NCBI GenBank assembly: GCA_965279195.1
Contig: CBDIHP010000047.1
Coordinates: forward strand, 186,001 to 250,000
Direction of reading: 5' to 3'
DNA: 64,000 nucleotides
DNA from: CBDIHP01 sp965279195
Lineage (GTDB): Bacteria; Planctomycetota; Planctomycetia; Isosphaerales; Isosphaeraceae
In this document: positions 56,920 to 64,000 of the stretch, one piece after another
Position numbering within the stretch: the stretch's first letter is position 1
Layout: each line of letters opens with the position of its first letter
Made by a program: the position numbers and the translations under genes
The notes under the pieces: generated by a model
Database searches by the model: none
The model's input: the letters and a program-made list of their open reading frames with translations, nothing else
What the model was told of the DNA's origin: nothing

Positions 56920-58323
56920 TCAGGCGGCGAACATCCGGAAGAGGAGGAACAGCACGCCCGAGAGCAGCATCGAGACGGGCAGGGTCAGCAGCCAGGCGAT
57001 GGCGATCGAGCGGATGGTGCTCATCTGGACGCCCGAGCGGTTCGCGGCCATCGTGCCGGCGACGCCCGAGGAGAGGACCTGCGTGGTGCTCACCGGCAGG
57101 CCGCTGATGTCGGCGATGCCGATGGTGGTCATGGCCACCAGCTCGGCGGCCGCCCCCTGGGCGAAGGTCAGGTGCGACTTGCCGATCTTCTCGCCGACGG
57201 TCACCACGATCCGCTTCCAGCCGACGGTCGTGCCGACCCCCAGCGCGGTGGCCACGGCGGCGAGGACCCAGGTCGGGGCGTAGAAGACGGCGGCCCGGAT
57301 GGTCTCCCGCGCGGCCTTGGCCCGGGGCTTCTCCTCGGCGGTCAGGGCCTTGTCCTTCTTGAGCAGGCTGTTGAGCTGGTTGTCGATCCGGATCAGGTCG
57401 TTGCGGACGTGGCTCCGGTCCTCGGGCGGCACGTCCGTCAGGGCCGATCGTCCGCGGAGCTGCGAGCGGAGGTCGGCGAGGTCGGACGACAGGGTCGAGC
57501 CGCCGGCCTCGTGGGCGTTGAGGATGGCCTCGGCATCGTCGAGCGCCTTGAGCACGGCCGGGGCCTGGTTCTGGGCGCCCCGGGGGTCGAGGGCGTATCC
57601 GGCGGGGACGACGGCGATCAGGATCAGCATGATCAGGCCGATGCCCTTCTGGCCGTCGTTCGAGCCGTGGGCCAGGCTGACGCCGGTGCAGGTGAAGATC
57701 AACGTCCCCCGGATCCACCACGGCGGGGCTTCCTTCCCGGTGGGCGGCTGGTACAGGGCCGGGTTGCGGACCAGGAGCATCAGCATCCGCAGCAGCAGGA
57801 AGGCCAGCGTGAACCCGACCAGCGGCGAGACCAGGAGCGACATCCCGACCTCGGACGCCTTGGTCCAGTTGACCCCCGAGCCGAACGTGTGGCCCGGCAG
57901 CAGCGAGTTCGCCAGGCCGACCCCCAGGATCGAGCCGATCAGCGTGTGCGAGCTGGAGGCCGGGATCGCCAGGTACCAGGTGCCGAAGTTCCAGGCGATG
58001 GCGGCGATCAGCAGCGCCAGGACCATCGCCAGGCCGTGCCCTGCGGAGGTCGTCAGGAGCAGCTCGGTCGGGAGCAGGTTCAGGATGCTGAAGGCGACGG
58101 CCGTGCCGCCGAGGCAGACGCCGGCGAAGTTGCAGAGGCCGGACCAGAGGACGGCGACGCGGGGCGGCAGCGAGTTGGTGTAGATGACGGTGGCCACGGC
58201 GTTGGCCGTGTCGTGGAACCCGTTGACAAACTCGAAACCAAGGGCGATGGCCAGCGAGACGAACAGGAGCAGTTGGGTGCCGAACGCCAGAGACCCATCG
58301 TACAGCGGTGCCAGGCTATCCAT
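56920..58323 (-). CDS. PiT-family inorganic phosphate transporter
   Basis: The 467-residue protein starts at ATG 58323. It has about ten membrane segments and both PiT signature motifs: GFHDTANAVAT (N-terminal half) and GSNDGQKGIG (second half), the duplicated GxNDxANA-type sequences that line the phosphate path. A soluble loop of about 110 residues (about 265-375, DVPPEDRSH region) lies between the two halves, as in PitA-type carriers. It imports phosphate with H+ or a metal-phosphate complex. It is single and not accompanied by a PhoU-like gene here. Confidence 0.92.
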   Translation of the reverse strand: MDSLAPLYDGSLAFGTQLLLFVSLAIALGFEFVNGFHDTANAVATVIYTNSLPPRVAVLWSGLCNFAGVCLGGTAVAFSILNLLPTELLLTTSAGHGLAMVLALLIAAIAWNFGTWYLAIPASSSHTLIGSILGVGLANSLLPGHTFGSGVNWTKASEVGMSLLVSPLVGFTLAFLLLRMLMLLVRNPALYQPPTGKEAPPWWIRGTLIFTCTGVSLAHGSNDGQKGIGLIMLILIAVVPAGYALDPRGAQNQAPAVLKALDDAEAILNAHEAGGSTLSSDLADLRSQLRGRSALTDVPPEDRSHVRNDLIRIDNQLNSLLKKDKALTAEEKPRAKAARETIRAAVFYAPTWVLAAVATALGVGTTVGWKRIVVTVGEKIGKSHLTFAQGAAAELVAMTTIGIADISGLPVSTTQVLSSGVAGTMAANRSGVQMSTIRSIAIAWLLTLPVSMLLSGVLFLLFRMFAA

Positions 58324-58549
58324 TATTAATCCAAACCGGTCCCGGCGGGCCGCCGCGGCGCCCGCCGCCGTAGCTCGATTGTCCCCCGCTCCGGGCCCAG
58401 CAACCGGCCCATCCGGATGCCCCCTTCGCCGAGGGGGTGGGATCGAGAGCCCACCTTGCCCCAAGTCTAGGCACTCCTCGTGAAGATCCGATGAACGGCG
58501 CGGCAGGTTTTCGAGAAGATCGGGCGGGGAGGACGGTTGGGGGATGCGT

Positions 58550-58586
58550 GATGGGTGATGAGACGACCGGGCTCTCACCACCCATC
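58550..58586 (-). terminator. Hairpin downstream of the cyclophilin gene
   Basis: Arms 58550-58563 (GATGGGTGATGAGA) and 58573-58586 (TCTCACCACCCATC) pair with a single mismatch around a 9-base loop. It lies 10 bp past the stop of the cyclophilin gene on the minus strand. There is no T-run, so the terminator assignment is uncertain; it may equally be a structural repeat. Confidence 0.4.
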
Positions 58587-58595
58587 ATCCGGGCG

Positions 58596-60464
58596 TCACA
58601 CCTTGCCGTTGAACGTCAGGAGCTTGTCGGTCGCCCGGCTGCCGGGGGACTTCAGGACGTTCAGGGTCCGGCCGATGTGGTCGGCGAGGTAGCCGATGAG
58701 GTCCTGGCGGAGCTGGAGCCGCAGGTTCCGGCGCGCGGCCGGGGTGTTGTTGCCGGTCAGGTTGGCCGAGGTCACGTGCTGCCGCCATGTCGAGAGCAGG
58801 GCGGTCGAGGCGCCCGGGATGCTGCCGGCGAGCCGGACCAGGCCGGCGTCGAGCTGGCTGGTGCTGGCGTTCTGGCCGAACCGGTTCACGATCGCCTGGA
58901 GCCCCCGCTTGGTGCCGAGCGCCTCGGCGAACGAGGCCGAGGTGTAGTTCGAACCCGAGCCGGCGACCTTCGGGATGCTGGTGTCGACCCGGCCGCCGCC
59001 GAAGTTGCCGGCCGCGCTGGTGCTGGAGACGAACACGTTGCCGAAGGTCGGCACGGCCGCGCCGCCGGGCCCGCTGACGATCACCTTCGTCTCATACTGG
59101 CCCGGGTCCGCATAGCCGTGGGTGCTGACGACCCGGAACGTCTTGCTCGTGTCCGAGACGATCGTCCCCTCGGAGACCGTGCCGTCGCCGAACTGGATGG
59201 TCGCCTTGAAGTCGGAGATGTCGGCGTCGGTGTTGCTGGCGAACGTCGCGAAGGTCTTCGACCCCGCCGCGTCCTCGGCCGTGTCGATCACGCTCGGGCG
59301 GAGCGAGACGAACGGGTTGGCGACCGTGACCGAGATCGTCCGCAGGTCGCGCGGGTCGCTCGTGCTGCCCCGGGCCGTCGCCCCCTGCTGCTGCACGCCC
59401 ACCTGGATCTTCACCGTGCCGAGGAAGTCGGTCTTGGGGGTGATCGTGAGGTTGTTGCCCGAGACGCTCACCGTGGCGTTGGCCGCGCCGTCGGTCACGG
59501 TGGCCGTGTACACCAGAGCGTCGTTCTCCAGGTCCGCGCCATTGATCGGGATCGTGATCGTCTTGTTGGCCGGGATGGTCTTGCTGGCGAGCGGCCCGAG
59601 GTAGGGGGGGTCGTTGGTGGTGTCGGCCTGGTAGGACGCGGTGAACGACTTCGTGGTGGTCGAGCCGTCGGCCGACTTCGCCGTGACCGTGATCACCGAC
59701 GAGCCCGCGCCGGCGGGGGCGTCGATCTCCAGGACGGTGTCGTCGTTGTTCTGGATGATCGAGGCGCTGGTGATCGTGACCGCGGTGTTGGGCTTGCTGC
59801 TGCTGTTGGTCGGGACGTTGTTGATCGCCTTGAGGACGTCCTTGCCCTCGACGATCTGGCCGAACAGGTTGTAGTTGAAGTCGAGGAACCGCTGCTTGCC
59901 GACGGTGACGAAGAACTGCGAGCCGTTGGTGTTCACGCCCGAGTTGGCCATCGCGAGCTGGCCGTCGCCGGTGAAGATCGACTTCGCGCTGTACTCGTTG
60001 TCGAACTGGAACCCCGGCCCGCCGCTGCCGTCGCCCTTGGGGTCGCCCCCCTGGATCACGAAATCCTTGACGATCCGGTGGAACGTCAGGTTGTTGTAGA
60101 AGCCCTGGTTCACCAGCTTGGTGATCTGCTGGACCGTGTTGGGCGCGAGGTCGTCGAAGAGCTGGAAGACCATGTCGCCGTACCCGAAGACCGAGAGCTT
60201 CAGGTACGGGTGGCCGCTGCGGACCGCCGCCTTCACCGCCGAGTTGCTGCTGGAGACCGTGTAGCTGATCGCCTTGCCGCCCGAGTCCGTGCCGTCGACC
60301 GGCACGAAGATCGTCTTGGTCGCCGGCAGGCTGACGTCGGCGATCGGGGCCACCCCCACCGTGAGCATCTCGCGCCGTTCCATCCCGTCGACCGCGAGAC
60401 GGATATTCCTGCTCACTTTGCCCTTCTTGCCACAACCGCTCAGCCAACCCAAGCTGCGTCGCAT
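58596..60464 (-). CDS. Secreted cyclophilin-type peptidyl-prolyl isomerase
   Basis: The 622-residue protein starts at ATG 60464. Near the N-terminus the RLAVDGMERREMLTVG segment resembles the planctomycete export/anchor motif that precedes extracellular domains. A cyclophilin domain follows (about residues 75-225): FHRIVKDFVIQGGDP with Arg and Phe of the active site, MANSGVNTNGSQFFVT and the terminal GQIVEGKDVL. Then come several Ig/cadherin-like beta-sandwiches (about 250-480; PANKTITIPINGADLENDALVY, PKTDFLGTVKIQVG) and an Ala/Leu-rich C-terminal helix region. It likely folds proteins or sits in the cell surface. Single gene on the minus strand. Confidence 0.85.
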   Translation of the reverse strand: MRRSLGWLSGCGKKGKVSRNIRLAVDGMERREMLTVGVAPIADVSLPATKTIFVPVDGTDSGGKAISYTVSSSNSAVKAAVRSGHPYLKLSVFGYGDMVFQLFDDLAPNTVQQITKLVNQGFYNNLTFHRIVKDFVIQGGDPKGDGSGGPGFQFDNEYSAKSIFTGDGQLAMANSGVNTNGSQFFVTVGKQRFLDFNYNLFGQIVEGKDVLKAINNVPTNSSSKPNTAVTITSASIIQNNDDTVLEIDAPAGAGSSVITVTAKSADGSTTTKSFTASYQADTTNDPPYLGPLASKTIPANKTITIPINGADLENDALVYTATVTDGAANATVSVSGNNLTITPKTDFLGTVKIQVGVQQQGATARGSTSDPRDLRTISVTVANPFVSLRPSVIDTAEDAAGSKTFATFASNTDADISDFKATIQFGDGTVSEGTIVSDTSKTFRVVSTHGYADPGQYETKVIVSGPGGAAVPTFGNVFVSSTSAAGNFGGGRVDTSIPKVAGSGSNYTSASFAEALGTKRGLQAIVNRFGQNASTSQLDAGLVRLAGSIPGASTALLSTWRQHVTSANLTGNNTPAARRNLRLQLRQDLIGYLADHIGRTLNVLKSPGSRATDKLLTFNGKV

Positions 60465-60638
60465 CGGTCCGTCCCCCTGATACTGGATGCTTGACTGCAT
60501 GCATGTAGTATAGGATTGGAAGTCAAGGGTTGTGACGGAAAGACCGGCGAACGACCGCCAGATGTGAACATGGGCAGTTTGGGGTGCGGACGCGGCCCGG
60601 AGGCGCTGGGCGCGGGTCTGCGGAGGGATTTGCCTTTT

Positions 60639-61030
60639 TGACGTCACCTGCCTTCTGCCGCCCTGGAAGGGCGACCTGAGGTAGCCCAGGGTGGAACCCT
60701 GGGATCGGCGAGGGCCGATGCCCCCCAATCCTCAAGACGAAGCGGGCGCCCCGTCTCCAGTCCCAACGGCGCGACGGTCGATCGCCAGGGGCGTGAGCCC
60801 CTGGGTCGGATTCCAATCACACATGTCACTACAAAAATTTAACTTGGGTCGGATGTCTCCGGTCCAGGGGCTCACGCCCTGGCGATCGACGGACGCCCCT
60901 CCGGGGCTCGGGAGGGGGCGAACGCTTCGTCTCTTGGGAAAAGGAATCCCTCGGCCCGCGCCAATCCCAGGGTTCCACCCTGGGCTACCTCAGGTCGCCC
61001 TTCCAGGGCGGCAGAAGGCAGGTGACGTCA
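60639..61030. repeat. Large inverted-repeat element with TGACGTCA ends
   Basis: A 392-bp unit bounded by TGACGTCA at both ends (60639-60646 and 61023-61030). The terminal 67 bp are perfect inverted repeats (starting TGACGTCACCTGCCTTCTGC). Inner arms around CGATCGCCAGGGGCGTGAGCC also pair, so nearly the whole unit folds back. The centre holds no ORF of substance and no transposase. A diverged relative is at 24433-24805. It lies 8 bp from the stop of the phosphatase-cytochrome gene. Candidate MITE or REP-like element. Confidence 0.88.
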
Positions 61031-61037
61031 CAGCGGT

Positions 61038-62105
61038 TCAGTCTCCCGCCTTCTTCGCTTCCGCGTCCTTGGCGTCTTTGCGGTTCAAATTCCCCTTCGC
61101 GTCCCGGAACATCTTGTGACAATTCGTACAACTCTTCATGGCCGCATTCATCGACTGGCTCGCCGCGTCCATGTCGCCGGCCCGGAGGGCGGCCTCGAGA
61201 TTCGTGGCCTGGAGGGACGCCCCCCTGGCGGCGCGCCCGAAGGCGTCGTCCTGGCTCCGGGGCAGCCGCAGCAGTTCGGCGAACTGCTCGCGGAGGAGCG
61301 TGGCGTCGCGCGAGGCGTTCGAACCTCCCGGGAAACCGGCCTTCTGCGCCGCCTTGAGGCGGTCGAAGATCGCATCGACCTCGACCATGGCGTCGATGAT
61401 CGCCGGGGGCTTGACCTTCTCCGGGAACGCCCCGGCGGCGACGGCCGCCTTCCAATCGGGGTCGGACTCCCTGGGGACCTGGAACTTCGAGATGCTTTCA
61501 TACAGGCCGGGGTAATCGGGCGACGTCCCCGCGCGTTGCATCCAGTCGGTGCCCTGCTTGGGCGTCCACCCCTCCACGACCGCCGCGCACACCGCCACGG
61601 CCGCCGGCCCGCGATGCTTGCCGTGGTGGCAGTGGATGAAGATCGGGCCCGGCAGCGACTTCACCGCCAGAGCCATCCGAAGCGCCCTGTCGCGCGGGAC
61701 GCCGTCGTAACCGATCGGAATATGAACGTACTTGAGCCCATATGCCCTGGCCGTCTCGACGTCCGGCTCGGCCCCGTCGACGGTGAGGAGGGTCTTGATC
61801 CCCAGGTCCTTGAGCGCCCGGAAGCTCTCGCGCGAGCTGGGCTGGCCGCCGCTGTAGATCCTCGGGCTGATCCGGAAGGCGTTCTCGATCCCGGGGAGCG
61901 GCAGCGGCACGCCCGAGGGCGCGGCCGGCTCCTCCGCCTTCGGCGCCACCTTGGCCTGGGCCTTGGCCTTGGGTTCTTCCTTCGTCTGGGCCCCGGGCGC
62001 CTCCGTCTTCCGAGGCTCCTGCCCGATCGCGCCGGCCACGGTAAGGAGCCCCAACCCGGCCGCCGCCGTCAGCCGCCCGAACCCCATCCGCCAGGACTTG
62101 CCCAT
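61038..62105 (-). CDS. Phosphatase-like domain fused to cytochrome c'-type domain
   Basis: The 355-residue protein starts at ATG 62105 (GGAGG upstream) with a signal peptide (about 1-28) and a Lys/Ala/Pro-rich linker. Residues about 75-210 form a dual-specificity/tyrosine phosphatase fold with the loop HCHHGKHRG (C159, R165, the C-x5-R signature). The C-terminal 140 residues resemble class II cytochrome c, with CTNCHK (326-331) near the end. The last residues (NRKDAKDAEAKK) read through a widespread GACGCCAAGGACGC repeat. A periplasmic phosphatase tied to a haem domain is unusual; the coupling of the two is inference. Confidence 0.82.
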   Translation of the reverse strand: MGKSWRMGFGRLTAAAGLGLLTVAGAIGQEPRKTEAPGAQTKEEPKAKAQAKVAPKAEEPAAPSGVPLPLPGIENAFRISPRIYSGGQPSSRESFRALKDLGIKTLLTVDGAEPDVETARAYGLKYVHIPIGYDGVPRDRALRMALAVKSLPGPIFIHCHHGKHRGPAAVAVCAAVVEGWTPKQGTDWMQRAGTSPDYPGLYESISKFQVPRESDPDWKAAVAAGAFPEKVKPPAIIDAMVEVDAIFDRLKAAQKAGFPGGSNASRDATLLREQFAELLRLPRSQDDAFGRAARGASLQATNLEAALRAGDMDAASQSMNAAMKSCTNCHKMFRDAKGNLNRKDAKDAEAKKAGD

Positions 62106-62217
62106 GCGACGACCCCTCCCCCCTCGGAACCCCTTGCGATGCGCCGTCCTATCGTAAGGCCAGCGAAGCGGGCGGGAAAGGTGGATGAATTCCTTCGGGT
62201 TCGGGGCAATCGCAGAC

Positions 62218-62360
62218 CTGGAGTGCGGAAGCGGGCTTCCGCTGGGTTGCTGCCGAGCTTGCTCCGCATGCCCGGGTGGGAGGGTGCCACCGGCGATTCG
62301 ATGTGGTCCCTCGGGAGCAAGCTCCCACCGTCCGACAGCGGAAGCCAGCTTCCGCACTCC
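62218..62360. repeat. GGAGTGCGG-family inverted repeat, copy 4
   Basis: Left arm CTGGAGTGCGGAAGCGGG and right arm ending AGCTTCCGCACTCC, with internal arms (CTGCCGAGCTTGCTCCGC and GGGAGCAAGCTCCCAC). It lies between the start of the phosphatase-cytochrome gene (62105) and the stop of the HEAT-repeat gene (62389), both on the minus strand. Confidence 0.85.
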
Positions 62361-62388
62361 GGGCGGCCGGGATTGCGAAGGCGGCCCC

Positions 62389-64000
62389 TTACTCGATCCT
62401 CCCCATCGCCTCGACGGCGGCCTTGCGCATGTCGAGGGTTTCGTCCTCGGCGGCGTCGCGGAGGGCGGGGAGGGCGGCGCGGGCGGCCGGGCCGTAGAGG
62501 GACAGGGCCCGGGCGGCGCAGATCCGGACCCCGATCTCGTCGTCGAAGAGCGCCCGGGCCAGGCGGGGGACGGGGTCGGTGTCGACGTCCGGCGCGGCCT
62601 CGTCGTCGGCCGCCGAGGGGCCGGGTGCGGGCGGCGCGGGGACGCCGGCGGGCCTCGGGCCGATCATCCCGATGGCCCGGATGGCCGATGACCGGACGTT
62701 GCCGTTGCGGTCGCCGAGCGCCCCGAGGAGCGCCGGCAGGGCCGGCCGCGCGGCCGGGCCGATCTTGCCCAGGGTCCGCGCCGACGAGCTGCGGACGTCC
62801 AGGTTCGGGTCCGTCAGAGCGCCGGCGAGCGCGGGCACGGCCGCCGAGGCCTCCGGCCCGATGGTCCAGAGCGCCCCGATGGCCGAGGTCCGCACGTGGT
62901 CGTCCTCGTCCTTGAGCGCGACGATGAGCGCGGGGACCGCCTGCTTGCCGCTGCGCCCCAGGGCGTGCGTGGCCACGCCCCGCATGTCGCCGCTGTCTCG
63001 CCTCATCAGCTCGGCCAGGGCGGCCACGGCCTCCGGGCTCTCCCGGCCGATCGAGCCGAGGGCGTCGGCGGCGGCGTCGCGCACCGCGACGTTGGGGGAC
63101 CGGACCGCTTTCGCGAGCGCGGGCACGGCCGGGCCCGCCGCCCCCCCGAGCTTCCCGATCGCCTCGGCCGAGGCGACCCGGGCGTCGTCCGACTCGGTCG
63201 CGTCGAGGACCGCCGCGAGCCTCGGCACCGCCGGGTCGGCGATCCCTCGCCCCAGGGCCCCGAGCGACCGCGCGGCCGAGGCCGACACCCGCTCGTCGTC
63301 GTCCTCCAGCGCCCTCGTCAGGGCCGGGACCGCCGTCCGGGCCCCCGCGCCGAAGTAGCCGAGGGCCCCGGCGGCGGCGAGCCTCGCCTCGCCCTCGCCC
63401 CCGCTCAGCGCCGCGATCAGCCCCGGCACCGCCTTCGGGCCGACGTCCAGCATCGCCTGGATGGCCGCGTACCGCACCCGGTCCTGCTCGTCGGAGAGCG
63501 CCCGCAGGAGCGAGGGCAGCGCCTTCTCGACGTCCTCCGCCCGCGACAGGCCCACCCGGGCGATGGCCACGATCGCGGTGTTGCGGATCGCCTCATCGGG
63601 GTCGTCGAGCGAGCCAATCAGCTCGGGCAGGATCGCGCGGGCCGGACCCGGGCCCAGTTCCGCCAGCGACCGGGCCGCCACCTCCTTCACTCGCCCCTGG
63701 TTGGCCCGGAACGCCTCCATCAACGGCGGCACCGCGAGCCCCGGGTCCCCCCGGCCGACCCGGCCCAAACCCCAGGCCGCCTGAATCTTGCGCTGCGGGT
63801 CGGGCGCGGCCAGGGCCTCCGCCAACGCCGGGATCGCGGCCTTCGCCGACGGGCCGATCCTGGCCAGGGTCTGCACCACCACCCCCCAGATCGGATTCCG
63901 GGGGTCGCGGTACCGGGCCACCAGCGCGGGCACCGCGTCCGCCGCGTCCGGGCCGAGGACCTCGATCGACTTCAGGGCGGAGTACTGCACCCTCACGCTC
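62389..64000 (-). CDS. HEAT-repeat protein, cut by window edge
   Basis: At least 535 residues, open at the right window edge, so the N-terminus is missing; a GTG at 63996 is not evidence of a start. Many tandem PBS-lyase-type HEAT repeats of about 35 residues (pattern AAxALGxxGxxAxxAVPALxxAL) form an alpha-solenoid. One spacer within the repeats is Pro/Ala-rich and acidic (PAPPAPGPSAADDEAAPDVD). Such proteins bind other proteins or organise assemblies; no enzyme domain is visible in the part present. No signal information because the start is outside. Confidence 0.85.
   Translation of the reverse strand, partial: SVRVQYSALKSIEVLGPDAADAVPALVARYRDPRNPIWGVVVQTLARIGPSAKAAIPALAEALAAPDPQRKIQAAWGLGRVGRGDPGLAVPPLMEAFRANQGRVKEVAARSLAELGPGPARAILPELIGSLDDPDEAIRNTAIVAIARVGLSRAEDVEKALPSLLRALSDEQDRVRYAAIQAMLDVGPKAVPGLIAALSGGEGEARLAAAGALGYFGAGARTAVPALTRALEDDDERVSASAARSLGALGRGIADPAVPRLAAVLDATESDDARVASAEAIGKLGGAAGPAVPALAKAVRSPNVAVRDAAADALGSIGRESPEAVAALAELMRRDSGDMRGVATHALGRSGKQAVPALIVALKDEDDHVRTSAIGALWTIGPEASAAVPALAGALTDPNLDVRSSSARTLGKIGPAARPALPALLGALGDRNGNVRSSAIRAIGMIGPRPAGVPAPPAPGPSAADDEAAPDVDTDPVPRLARALFDDEIGVRICAARALSLYGPAARAALPALRDAAEDETLDMRKAAVEAMGRIE

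Overview
The window comes from a GC-rich planctomycete, most likely of the Isosphaeraceae/Gemmatales type. The evidence is three genes with planctomycete cytochrome C (PSCyt1) plus DUF1549/DUF1553 domains, four DUF1501 genes, a DUF1559 pseudopilin, two sulfatases, a Gfo/Idh/MocA oxidoreductase, and giant Ser/Thr kinases fused to WD40 or TPR repeats. All assignments are by reading motifs in the translated sequence; no searches were run.

Layout. 0-8.7 kb is a five-gene minus-strand operon: Gfo/Idh oxidoreductase, sulfatase-hydrolase fusion, PSCyt1/DUF1549/DUF1553, DUF1501, Kelch propeller. 8.9-13.9 kb runs the other way: PD40 propeller, a second PSCyt1/DUF1549/DUF1553 gene, and DUF1501. 14-20.1 kb is a third set on the minus strand, ending in a ceramidase-like hydrolase. 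These three sets look like secreted or periplasmic catabolic machinery, probably for sulfated or acylated glycans or glycolipids (inference). 20-31 kb is mixed: small HNH protein, thioredoxin, hybrid histidine kinase, SWIM-finger protein, DUF29, catalase-like protein, an odd acyl-carrier-like protein, and a GT39-type membrane protein. 31.7-43.6 kb holds a fourth DUF1501 gene, a coiled-coil/DUF2325 protein behind a perfect palindrome, an orphan solute-binding protein, an ADP-forming acyl-CoA synthetase/GNAT fusion, a second sulfatase, an SDR, a membrane protein, and a pseudopilin/lipoprotein pair. 44.8-46.1 kb is an A/T-richer island carrying a retron-type reverse transcriptase with structured DNA upstream and a small coupled acidic ORF. 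46.3-64 kb has a CAP protein, tandem paralogues, two giant kinases, a GNAT, a PiT phosphate transporter, a cyclophilin, a phosphatase-cytochrome fusion and a HEAT-repeat protein cut by the window edge.

A striking layer is the intergenic repeats: four families of imperfect palindromes recur between genes. (1) A 392-bp element with 67-bp perfect terminal inverted repeats ending in TGACGTCA, plus one decayed relative. (2) A nested hairpin family built on GGGTCTCCAGACCC. (3) A GGAGTGCGG/GGAGTGCGTCCGC family. (4) The AACCACAGAGACAC family. Some copies supply stop codons or C-terminal tails to neighbouring genes.

The best candidates for something new are the retron-like locus (44.8-46.1 kb) and an acyl carrier protein whose parts appear circularly permuted (28.7-29.0 kb).
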